A DNA stretch of 62,083 bases from Rhizobium sp. R635. Its GTDB lineage: Bacteria > Pseudomonadota > Alphaproteobacteria > Rhizobiales > Rhizobiaceae. The notes beneath the pieces were generated by a model. That model had not been told where the DNA came from, did no database searches, and saw only the letters and a program-made list of their open reading frames with translations. Both the position numbers and the translations under genes were made by a program. Every line of letters begins with the position of its first letter. Position 1 is the stretch's first letter. The stretch spans positions 1-62,083 of the forward strand of contig NZ_LOKX01000021.1 in assembly GCF_002211285.1 (NCBI RefSeq), read 5' to 3'. This document shows positions 1-6,859 of the stretch, in pieces.

Positions 1-110
1 GCTTCAACCGAATGAAGCACTTCCGTCGTTTCGCCACACGTTATGACCGCAGAACCATTCACTTCAAAGGCTGCGTATATCTCGTCGCAGCGATGATCTG
101 GCTCAGATGA
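1..110 (+). CDS. IS5-family transposase, C-terminal end only (cut by window edge)
   Basis: The frame starting at base 3 is open from the window edge and reads 35 codons to TGA at 108-110. The peptide has the ending typical of IS5-type DDE transposases: an FNRMKHFRRFATRYDR-like stretch containing the late-domain basic motif, then a hydrophobic tail ending MIWLR. The probable right end of the element lies in the roughly 25 bases after the stop (about 111-137), but the other terminal repeat is outside the window so the boundary cannot be proved. Family membership is from motif recognition only. The rest of the element should lie to the left. Confidence 0.75.
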   Translation, partial: FNRMKHFRRFATRYDRRTIHFKGCVYLVAAMIWLR

Positions 111-180
111 ATGTCGATTCGTCCTAGCGGGAGAAATAACAAACTATATTTATAGACTATAGAGATAATTGTTTTCGTGA

Positions 181-222
181 TTCTGCCGCTCGCACGATCC
201 CGAGGACGAGTGAGCGGCAGAA
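181..222. other. Perfect 11-bp inverted repeat between the IS end and the flavoprotein gene
   Basis: TTCTGCCGCTC (181-191) pairs exactly with GAGCGGCAGAA (212-222) around a 20-base loop. It lies 33 bases before the ATG of the flavoprotein gene and just after the IS5 remnant. It could be an operator, a 5'-UTR hairpin or a terminator-like structure blocking transcription from the IS. No T-run follows, so a simple intrinsic terminator is less likely. Confidence 0.5.
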
Positions 223-255
223 ACCAAGGCGCTGCGGAATGTCAGGGAGAATGCG

Positions 256-1626
256 ATGATATACGACGTTATCGTGGTCGGTTCCGGTTTTTCGGCGATA
301 TCAGTGACCTGCAATCTCATCGAGCAGCTTCCCGCTTCGGCGAAGGTTGCGGTCATTGGCGACGACCCCGGCTTCGGCCGCGGGACGGCGTACCGGACGG
401 AGCTTTATCTCCATCGCCTCAACGTGCCCGCGGGCCGTATGAGCCTGTTGCCGCATCAGCCCGACGATTTCGTCGACTGGCTGAAAAGCCGCGGACGCCG
501 ATTGCAGGCAGGCGATTTCGCCTCGCGCAGCGATTACGGCCTCTATGTCAGGGATACGCTCGCGCACCTGCTGCGAAAGCGGGACGGTCGCTGCCGGGTC
601 GATTTCATCAGGGCCAAGGCGGCGGGATGCGTGGAACGTTACAGCAGCACTCTGGCCTTCCATCTCGGCAATGGCGACGAGATTGCCGGAAAGAACGTGG
701 TGCTCTGCCTTGGTGTCGGCAACGCCAGCCTGCCGGTCGATCCGGCCGGCGTGCCGTCATCGGTGCGATCGCGGATCGTCGAGAACCCGTGGCGGCTCTC
801 TTGGCTGAGGCGTGTCGCATCGTCCGATGCGGTCTGCATTCTCGGCTCCGGCCTGACGATGATCGATCAGGTTCTCGCCCTTCGCGCTCACGGCCATAGA
901 GGCAGGATCGACGTGCTTTCGCGCCGCGGTCTTGCGCCCCTCGGGCATGCGAAAAAACCGCCCGCACCTCTGCCGATCGATGTCGAGGCGCTTCCGGCGA
1001 CGATCAGCGGCATATTGAAGAGCTTGCGGGAAAAGAGCAGGGCGGTCGACGATTGGCGAAGCGTGATGGATGGCTTGCGGCCTCAAACGCAGGCTCTCTG
1101 GCAACGGCTTTCCAGCAAGGAGCGGGCTCGTTTTCTCAGGCATGCGCTTCCCTGGTGGAACATCCACCGTCACCGGGTCGCGCCTGACGTGTTCGACAGC
1201 TTCGACAAACTTGTCTCGGACGGAACGGTTCGTTTCCATGCCGGCTTCCTGAAATCGCTCGAGGCCGGGGAGGGCAGGCTCGTTGCCGGATACAGGGTCA
1301 GGGCGACACGCGATCTCGACGCAATCAAGGTGGATTGGCTGGTCAACTGCACGGGGATGGAGCGCGCCGGCATCAGTCATTCACCGCTTTTGCAGGAAAT
1401 GAGCCGGTTTCAGCTGATCGCCGCCGATCCTCTCGGTCTCGGGATTCAGGTGGATGCTGCTTCCGAGGTGGTGGCGCCATCCCGGATCTCGCCCGCTCGG
1501 CTGTTTGCCGTCGGCGCCTTGACGGCGGGGCAATTCTGGGAAATTACGGCCGTCCCCGACATTCGGGTGCAGGCCAAAGCCGTGGTCGAAGAGATCGTCG
1601 CGAAGTGCCCGGCGTCCGAGGCATAG
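256..1626 (+). CDS. FAD/NAD(P)-binding oxidoreductase (YdhS-like, NAD_binding_9 type)
   Basis: A 456-residue cytoplasmic flavoprotein. The N-terminus carries a Rossmann dinucleotide fold with GSGFSAI at residues 9-15. A second nucleotide-binding glycine motif, GSGLTMI, lies near residue 198. The layout resembles the FAD-NAD(P)-binding family that includes YdhS and is distantly like ornithine/lysine N-monooxygenases. GGGAG about 7 bases before the ATG at 256 supports the start. The gene lies upstream of the GntR regulator on the same strand, about 135 bases apart, so a role linked to the downstream catabolic operon is possible but unproven. The substrate is not identifiable from sequence. Confidence 0.75.
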   Translation: MIYDVIVVGSGFSAISVTCNLIEQLPASAKVAVIGDDPGFGRGTAYRTELYLHRLNVPAGRMSLLPHQPDDFVDWLKSRGRRLQAGDFASRSDYGLYVRDTLAHLLRKRDGRCRVDFIRAKAAGCVERYSSTLAFHLGNGDEIAGKNVVLCLGVGNASLPVDPAGVPSSVRSRIVENPWRLSWLRRVASSDAVCILGSGLTMIDQVLALRAHGHRGRIDVLSRRGLAPLGHAKKPPAPLPIDVEALPATISGILKSLREKSRAVDDWRSVMDGLRPQTQALWQRLSSKERARFLRHALPWWNIHRHRVAPDVFDSFDKLVSDGTVRFHAGFLKSLEAGEGRLVAGYRVRATRDLDAIKVDWLVNCTGMERAGISHSPLLQEMSRFQLIAADPLGLGIQVDAASEVVAPSRISPARLFAVGALTAGQFWEITAVPDIRVQAKAVVEEIVAKCPASEA

Positions 1627-1688
1627 ACTGGCTATCCCCAAGGGTCGGTTCGGAGCTTGTTGAATTGCCGGCCGCCCACAGCTACAGT

Positions 1689-1708
1689 GCGTGGTACGCC
1701 ATAATACG
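1689..1708. promoter_or_regulatory. Degenerate GntR operator upstream of the regulator gene
   Basis: GCGTGGTACGCCATAATACG matches the right half of the perfect operator at 3381-3400 (CCATAATACG is shared exactly), while the left half is degraded. It lies 54 bases before the regulator start, consistent with autoregulation. Assignment is by similarity to the two other copies in the window. Confidence 0.5.
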
Positions 1709-1761
1709 ATTTCGAATTCGGCTGCGGCAACGTGCGAAGCCGGTCAACACTGAGGTGCAGA

Positions 1762-2457
1762 ATGAGCGGCGCTCTGAAGGACGCAGCAATCAGGGTCGAG
1801 CGTCCTGCAAAGACATTGCGGGAATTGGCGCTCGACAAGGTCCGCGAGGCGATCGTCAACGGATATTTTCGTCCCGGAGACCGGCTTGTCGAGCGCGACC
1901 TCTGCGCCCAGCTCGGCGTCAGCCGCACGGTCGTGCGCGAGGTTCTGAGGCATCTGGAATCGGAAGGGCTGGTCGCCAATCTGCCGAACAAGGGGCCGAT
2001 CGTCGCGCAGCTCGACATCGAGGAAGCCAAGCAGATCTATGAGATCCGCGGTGCTCTCGAAGGCATGGCGGCGCGGCTCTGCGCGGAGCACAGCAGCCCC
2101 GAGATCGTCGCCGCGCTGGAAGAATCCCTGAACGAAATACGCAACAGCTATCGTGACAACGACATGGCGGGCGTGCTGGCAAACACCTCTTCCTTCTACC
2201 AGACGCTGTTCACGATGGTCGACAGGCACGTCGCCTGGGGCGTCGTCAACCTTCTCACCGTGCGCATTAACCACTTGCGTTCGATGACGATCAAGACGGA
2301 AAGGCGCGGCATCGAAGGGCCGGCGCAGATGTCGAAGATCATCGACGCCATCCGCCGCGGCGACGGCGAGGGAGCCCAGCGGGCCGCGATGGATCACGTC
2401 GCCGCCGCCAGCGCGATTGCCGAAGCCGTGCTGTCGGCCAAGAAGTCCGCCGAATAG
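1762..2457 (+). CDS. GntR-family transcriptional regulator, FadR/FCD subfamily
   Basis: A 231-residue regulator. An N-terminal winged helix-turn-helix (about residues 14-80, with LRELALDKVREAIVNGYF and VSRTVVREVLRHLESEGLV segments) is followed by an all-helical FCD effector domain (about 90-225). I chose ATG 1762 rather than the upstream ATG 1732 because GAGGTG lies just before it and the family homology begins there. FCD domains commonly bind carboxylate ligands through metal-held histidines. Three related dyads (1689-1708, 3215-3230, 3381-3400) sit before this gene and before the catabolic operon, so it most likely controls both, probably as a repressor released by a substrate or pathway intermediate. 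The direction of control is inferred. Confidence 0.85.
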   Translation: MSGALKDAAIRVERPAKTLRELALDKVREAIVNGYFRPGDRLVERDLCAQLGVSRTVVREVLRHLESEGLVANLPNKGPIVAQLDIEEAKQIYEIRGALEGMAARLCAEHSSPEIVAALEESLNEIRNSYRDNDMAGVLANTSSFYQTLFTMVDRHVAWGVVNLLTVRINHLRSMTIKTERRGIEGPAQMSKIIDAIRRGDGEGAQRAAMDHVAAASAIAEAVLSAKKSAE

Positions 2458-2495
2458 GCGCGGCGGAACCGCCGCGATATGGTGGGAGGCGGGCA

Positions 2496-2867
2496 TCATT
2501 CCTGTTCGAGGAATTGCTCGATCTTCTCCCACGCTTGTCTGACGTAACGTCGATGCACTAACCGTTTCAGCCATGACATGAGCCAAACACGTCGTCGCGA
2601 CAGCGATTGGAGCATGATGGTTTCAACATCGTTCTCGCTCCAACCCGCCCATTCTCCTGCGACGGACAGAAGATTTGATGCAAAGGCCGGAGCCACCTCA
2701 TCCTCGAGGATCAACCGGAGCTCTGCAAGCGAGTACCCGGATATCTTGAGCACCCCGGCGATCCGGCGATAGTCGCCTGTCTCCAATTCGGTGTCGAGAA
2801 ACAGGTCCGACATCGCATGCCAAACCGGCAACCTTCTCTCAACATCGAAGATGGCAACGCGCTTCAA
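2496..2867 (-). CDS. Small DUF7079-like protein, function unknown
   Basis: A 123-residue soluble protein. The core starting RLPVWHAMSDLFLDTEL, with IAGVLKISGYSLAELRLIL and a VAGEWAGW segment, resembles the DUF7079 family of small bacterial proteins often called hypothetical. The only available start is TTG at 2867, which overlaps the TGA of the adenosine-deaminase fragment. Family members usually begin close to the VERRLPVW segment, so the first few residues may have been acquired when the upstream gene was truncated. It is convergent with the GntR gene. No function can be assigned. Confidence 0.55.
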   Translation of the reverse strand: MKRVAIFDVERRLPVWHAMSDLFLDTELETGDYRRIAGVLKISGYSLAELRLILEDEVAPAFASNLLSVAGEWAGWSENDVETIMLQSLSRRRVWLMSWLKRLVHRRYVRQAWEKIEQFLEQE

Positions 2868-3103
2868 AGGCCAGACGCCCCTTGCCAGGCTGCCGTGGCG
2901 AAGCCGCGATAAGCTTGGTCCAGAAAGTGCAGAAAATCAGCAGGCCCCTGAAACTCGAACAGGCGATCGGCTGGACGGGGCAGCGGAACATTGGCTTTGC
3001 CAGCCCATCGAACAAGGGTTTCGACATCAAAGCACCCTTCGAGATGAACGTGGATTTCCGCTTCCGGCGATGCGCGGAAAAGTTCGGGATTGATTGATGA
3101 CAC
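2864..3103 (-). pseudogene. Adenosine/adenine deaminase remnant (N-terminal fragment)
   Basis: About 79 codons from GTG 3103 (GGGAGAGG nine bases upstream) encode the first strand of an adenosine-deaminase-family TIM barrel: EIHVHLEG with the two metal-binding histidines, then LVRWAGKANVPLP and a DFLHFLDQAYRG segment. Intact enzymes are about 320-350 residues, so roughly three quarters, including the remaining metal ligands and the catalytic Glu and Asp, are missing. The reading frame can be extended to TTG 3202 without gaining homology. The stop overlaps the start of the DUF7079-like gene, which suggests a deletion joined the two. It is not expected to be an active enzyme. Confidence 0.65.
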
Positions 3104-3214
3104 TGCTTTTGCCTCTCCCGACCTGCGGTCGCTGTCACACGATCTTACCGCATTACGGGATGGGCTTCTCAGAAGAATCCGGCCTTTCGGCTTGACACTC
3201 AACTTTGCTCAATG

Positions 3215-3230
3215 TGATGGTATGCCATAA
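3215..3230. promoter_or_regulatory. GntR operator copy 2, between the deaminase remnant and the catabolic operon
   Basis: TGATGGTATGCCATAA is a near-perfect copy of the operator at 3381-3400. It sits 18 bases after a TTGACACTCA sequence at 3192-3201 that is repeated before operator copy 3, so the promoter-operator unit appears duplicated. It may act as an auxiliary operator for looping or cooperative repression, or control the minus-strand gene remnants. Confidence 0.6.
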
Positions 3231-3368
3231 TCAATAATATATCAGGCGGTATCATATAAACTGGGATGTCGCAAACTCTGGGTGCAATCGACCTAGCTAG
3301 TAAGCATTTGTCTTTTAAAGGAATTATTTAGGAGCGCACTCAAATCCCCATCGTTTCCGGGAACGAAC

Positions 3369-3400
3369 TTGACACTCAGATATTATGGTATACCATAATA
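3369..3400 (+). promoter_or_regulatory. Catabolic operon promoter with perfect 20-bp GntR operator
   Basis: TATTATGGTATACCATAATA (3381-3400) is identical to its reverse complement. It overlaps a TTGACA -35-like hexamer (3369-3374) and a CATAAT -10-like hexamer (3394-3399) with a 19-base spacer. An operator that overlaps the core promoter is typical of repression. The first gene of the operon starts 25 bases after the dyad. Related copies at 1689-1708 and 3215-3230 point to the GntR regulator encoded at 1762 as the binding protein. Confidence 0.7.
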
Positions 3401-3424
3401 CGAAATTGAGAAATGAGGTGTTTG

Positions 3425-4027
3425 ATGGCCATTCAAATTCGCAAGACGGGACTGCAGATCGAAACGACGCTGATCGAGGGCGGCAAGGCCGCTGCGGTGC
3501 CGCTCAAGCTCTTCACCGCCTTCGCGGTCGTGAACAATCCCTGGGCGGGGCGCGGCTTCGTCGAAGACCTCAAGCCGGAAATCCACGCAGCCGCTCCCAT
3601 TCTCGGCGAATTGCTGACCAAGATGATCATCGACGCCGTCGGCTCCGGCGAAGCTGTCGAAGGTTATGGAAAGGCGGCCGTCGTCGGCCTCAACGGTGAG
3701 ATCGAGCACGCATCCGCGCTCATCCACACGCTGCGCTTCGGCAATTTCTATCGTCAGGCCGTCGGCGCGAAATCCTATCTTGCCTTCTGCAATACGCGCG
3801 GCCCGGCCAATGCGCCGATCATGATCCCGCTGATGGACAAGAACGATGAAGGCCGCCGCTCGCACTATCTGACCATCCAGACGTCGATCCCCGACGCGCC
3901 TGCCGCCGACGAGATCGTCGTGGTTCTCGGCGCTTCGGTGGGCGGGCGTCCGCATCACCGCATCGGCGACCGCTATCAGGATCTCAAGGACCTGGGGCAG
4001 GACGTCGCCAATCCGGCGGGCGTTTGA
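3425..4027 (+). CDS. DUF1185 'amino acid synthesis' family protein, first gene of catabolic operon
   Basis: A 200-residue cytoplasmic protein of the family named Amino acid synthesis (PF06684/DUF1185), whose biochemical role is poorly known. The whole chain fits the family, with the PLKLFTAFAVVNNPWAGR segment near residues 25-43 and a late ASVGGRPHHRIGDRYQDL motif near 175-192. ATG 3425 was preferred over ATG 3413 because TGAGGTG lies 5 bases upstream. It opens an operon of hydrolase, flavin reductase, luciferase-like oxygenase and aldehyde dehydrogenase. In the described trigonelline pathway of Acinetobacter a conserved hypothetical protein assists the last steps. Whether this protein is its counterpart is inference. 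Confidence 0.8.
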   Translation: MAIQIRKTGLQIETTLIEGGKAAAVPLKLFTAFAVVNNPWAGRGFVEDLKPEIHAAAPILGELLTKMIIDAVGSGEAVEGYGKAAVVGLNGEIEHASALIHTLRFGNFYRQAVGAKSYLAFCNTRGPANAPIMIPLMDKNDEGRRSHYLTIQTSIPDAPAADEIVVVLGASVGGRPHHRIGDRYQDLKDLGQDVANPAGV

Positions 4028-4043
4028 AAGGGTGGGCTCTGAC

Positions 4044-4886
4044 ATGCTGACGGCCGGATCGATCTCAGGCACCGCTGCAGCGAAGGCCGCCGGTGCTCTG
4101 CCCCGCAAGAGGACGGCAAGCGGAACGGCCTATCACGAGGCCGGCAACGGCGAGCCGCTGGTTCTGATCCATGGTGTCGGCATGCGGCTCGAAGCCTGGG
4201 CGCCGCAGATTGCAGCGCTGTCCGAGGGCCATCGCGTCATCGCGGTCGACATGCCGGGGCACGGCGAGAGCGCGAAGCTGCCGGTCGGCAGCCCGCTCGA
4301 GGAGTTTGTCGCCTGGTTCGGACGGTTTCTCGACGAGATGGCAATCGATACGGCCAATGTTGCCGGGCACTCGATGGGCGCACTGGTATCGGGAGGTGCG
4401 GCCGCGACCTTCGGCAAGCGCATCAAGCGCGTCGCTTATCTCAACGGCGTCTACAGGCGCGACCCGGAAGCGAAAGCTGCCGTGCTCGCGCGGGCTGCGG
4501 CCATTCCGGTCACCGGCGTGGACAAGGAAGGTCCGCTGGCGCGCTGGTTCGGCGATGATCCGGAGAGCAACGTCGCGCGCGAATTGACGCGAAAGTGGCT
4601 CAACCTCGTCGATCCCGAGGGATATGCTGTTGCTTACGCCGCCTTCGCCGGAGGAGACGAGACCTATGCCGATGGCTGGAAGGACGTTCAAGGCCCGGCC
4701 TTATTCCTGACGGGCTCCGATGACCCGAATTCGACGCCCTTGATGGCGGAGCAAATGGCGGCGCTTGCGCCGAAGGGCTGGGTCCGCATCGTGGAAGGGC
4801 ATCGTCATATGGTGAACCTGACCGCGCCTCATATCGTCAATTCGCTGCTCGCTGAGTGGCTGTCGTCCGGGGAGGATGAACGATGA
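4044..4886 (+). CDS. Alpha/beta-fold hydrolase, candidate ring-cleavage product hydrolase
   Basis: A 280-residue serine hydrolase. The oxyanion-hole HGVG lies at about residues 43-46, the nucleophile elbow GHSMG places Ser110, an acidic residue follows the TGSDDP strand and the catalytic His lies in a C-terminal GHRHMV segment. ATG 4044 has AAAGGGTGG upstream. GTG 4032 is an alternative. It is related in style to RutD and meta-cleavage product hydrolases. Its stop overlaps the start of the flavin reductase (ATGA), so the two are translationally coupled. By analogy with the trigonelline pathway it would hydrolyse an N-formyl ring-opened intermediate, releasing amine, formate, CO2 and succinate semialdehyde. 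This assignment is inferred from context. Confidence 0.8.
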   Translation: MLTAGSISGTAAAKAAGALPRKRTASGTAYHEAGNGEPLVLIHGVGMRLEAWAPQIAALSEGHRVIAVDMPGHGESAKLPVGSPLEEFVAWFGRFLDEMAIDTANVAGHSMGALVSGGAAATFGKRIKRVAYLNGVYRRDPEAKAAVLARAAAIPVTGVDKEGPLARWFGDDPESNVARELTRKWLNLVDPEGYAVAYAAFAGGDETYADGWKDVQGPALFLTGSDDPNSTPLMAEQMAALAPKGWVRIVEGHRHMVNLTAPHIVNSLLAEWLSSGEDER

Positions 4887-5818
4887 CAATCCAGACTGTT
4901 GATCCCAGGGCATTGCGCGATGCATTCGGAGCTTTCCCGACCGGCGTGACCGTCGTCACTGCCTGCGACGGCGAGGGGAATCCGATCGGGTTCACCGCGA
5001 ATTCCTTCACCTCGGTCTCCCTCAACCCGCCGCTGCTTCTCGTTTGCCTTGCCAAGACCTCGCGCAATTTCGCGACCATGACCGGCGCGCAGCATTTCGC
5101 GATCAACGTGCTGTCGGAAACGCAGAAGGACGTGTCGAATACCTTCGCACGCCCCGTTGAAGACCGATTTGCGGCGGTCGAATGGGCCAAGGGGTCGGCT
5201 GGCTGCCCAGTCTTCTCGAACGTCGCGGCATGGTTCGAATGCGCTATGGAAGAGGTCATCGAGGCCGGCGACCACGTCATCCTGATGGGACGCATCGAAT
5301 CCTTCGACAATAGCGGCCGCAACGGTCTCGGCTATGCCCGCGGCGGCTACTTCACGCCGACGCTCGCAAGCAAGGCGGTTTCCGCCGCGGCCGAAGGCAA
5401 TATCGAACTTGCGGCCGTCGTCGAACGCCGCGGAGAAGTCCTGCTCCTCGGCGACGACGTGTTCGCTCTCCCGAGCATCGACGCTCATGACGGCAACCCG
5501 ACCGAGGCGCTGGAAAAATATCTGGAGACGCTCACCGGGCTGAAGGTCAGCATCGGCTTTCTCTACTCGGTTTACGAGGGCAAGAGCGACGGCAAGCAGC
5601 ATATCGTCTACCACGCTGTCGCAGGCGATGGGGAGCCGGCGAGCGGCAGGTTCGTGAAACCTGACGCACTGGCTGCGGCAAAGTTCAAGACCACTTCGAC
5701 CGCCGACATCGTCAACCGCTTCGCGATGGAAAGCTCGATCGGCAATTTCGGCGTCTATTTCGGCGACGAGACCGGCGGCAAAGTTCATCCCATTCCAGCC
5801 AAGGGCGCAAAAGCATGA
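4883..5818 (+). CDS. Flavin reductase component with unusual C-terminal extension
   Basis: A 311-residue protein. Residues 1-165 form a short-chain flavin reductase domain of the HpaC/RutF type (FPTGVTVVT near 18-26, GFTANSFTSVSLNPPLLLVC near 36-55, then the GDHVILMGRI strand), which supplies reduced FMN or FAD to a partner oxygenase. Residues 170-311 are an extra domain not found in the ~165-residue stand-alone reductases. It begins with an AAVVERRGEVLLL strand and could be a degenerate NUDIX-like ligand-binding module, a guess from strand pattern only. ATGA overlaps with both neighbours couple it to the hydrolase before and the oxygenase after. That pairing identifies it as the reductase half of a two-component monooxygenase. 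Confidence 0.85.
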   Translation: MTIQTVDPRALRDAFGAFPTGVTVVTACDGEGNPIGFTANSFTSVSLNPPLLLVCLAKTSRNFATMTGAQHFAINVLSETQKDVSNTFARPVEDRFAAVEWAKGSAGCPVFSNVAAWFECAMEEVIEAGDHVILMGRIESFDNSGRNGLGYARGGYFTPTLASKAVSAAAEGNIELAAVVERRGEVLLLGDDVFALPSIDAHDGNPTEALEKYLETLTGLKVSIGFLYSVYEGKSDGKQHIVYHAVAGDGEPASGRFVKPDALAAAKFKTTSTADIVNRFAMESSIGNFGVYFGDETGGKVHPIPAKGAKA

Positions 5819-6855
5819 AGTTCTCCCTCTTCGTCCATATGGAACGGCTCGACGCCAGCCAGAGCCACAAGAGCCTCTACGAGGAATTCGTCGCGCTCTG
5901 CGAGATCGCCGACAAGGGCGGCATGCATGCGATCTGGACGGGTGAGCACCATGGCATGGATTTCACCATCGCGCCCAACCCGTTCGTGACCATTGCCGAT
6001 CTTGCGCGCCGCACGTCGCGGGCAAGGCTTGGGACGGGAACGGTGATCGCTCCCTTCTGGCATCCGATCAAGCTTGCCGGCGAAGCTGCCATGACCGACA
6101 TCATCTGCGACGGCAGGCTCGATATCGGGATCGCGCGCGGCGCCTATTCCTTCGAATATGAACGCCTGCTGCCGGGTCTCGACGCCTGGGGTGCCGGCCA
6201 GCGCATGCGCGAGCTCGTCCCGGCGGTCAAGGGCATATGGGCTGGCGACTACGCCCATGACGGAGAGTTCTTCAAGTTCCCCGCGACCACCTCGGCGCCG
6301 AAGCCGCTGCAGCAGCCGAACCCGCCGATCTGGGTGGCCGCGCGCGATCCGAATTCGCACGAATTCGCCGTCGCCAACGGCTGCAACGTCCAGGTCACGC
6401 CGCTCTGGCAGGGTGACGACGAAGTCCAGTCGCTGATGGACCGCTTCAATGATGCCTGCGCCAAAAACCCCGATGTCGAGCGGCCGAAGATCATGCTGCT
6501 GCGCCACACCTATGTCGGCTCGTCGGAAGAAGACGTCGCCCAGGCGGCTCATGAACTCAGCGTTTACTACAACTACTTCTTCGCCTGGTTCAAGAATGAG
6601 AAGCCGATTACCCAAGGGCTGATCGAACGGATTCCGGACGAGCAGATCAGAGCGAATGCGATGCTGTCGGATCAAGTCATGCGCACCAACAATGTCGTTG
6701 GTGATGCCGAGACCGTCATCAGCAGGCTCAAGGCGTATGAAGCCCTCGGCTACGACGAATATTCCTTCTGGATCGACACCGGCATGAGTTTCGAGCGCAA
6801 GAAGGCGTCGCTCGAACGCTTCATCGCCGAGGTCATGCCGGCATTTCAGGAGTAG
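5815..6855 (+). CDS. Luciferase-like (LLM) flavin-dependent monooxygenase, oxygenase component
   Basis: A 346-residue bacterial-luciferase-type TIM barrel. Signature parts are GMHAIWTGEHHGMDF near residues 33-47, a TGTVIAPFWHPIKLAGEAAMTD segment and the DGRLDIGIARGAY strand that lines the flavin site. The start overlaps the flavin reductase stop (ATGA), so both halves of a two-component monooxygenase are made together. Members of this group insert oxygen into N-heterocycles, as in RutA (uracil), the pyridine oxygenase of Arthrobacter and the trigonelline oxygenase of Acinetobacter. From the operon's enzyme set I infer direct ring cleavage of an N-methylated or plain pyridine compound. The exact substrate needs testing. 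Confidence 0.85.
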   Translation: MKFSLFVHMERLDASQSHKSLYEEFVALCEIADKGGMHAIWTGEHHGMDFTIAPNPFVTIADLARRTSRARLGTGTVIAPFWHPIKLAGEAAMTDIICDGRLDIGIARGAYSFEYERLLPGLDAWGAGQRMRELVPAVKGIWAGDYAHDGEFFKFPATTSAPKPLQQPNPPIWVAARDPNSHEFAVANGCNVQVTPLWQGDDEVQSLMDRFNDACAKNPDVERPKIMLLRHTYVGSSEEDVAQAAHELSVYYNYFFAWFKNEKPITQGLIERIPDEQIRANAMLSDQVMRTNNVVGDAETVISRLKAYEALGYDEYSFWIDTGMSFERKKASLERFIAEVMPAFQE

Positions 6856-6859
6856 GACC

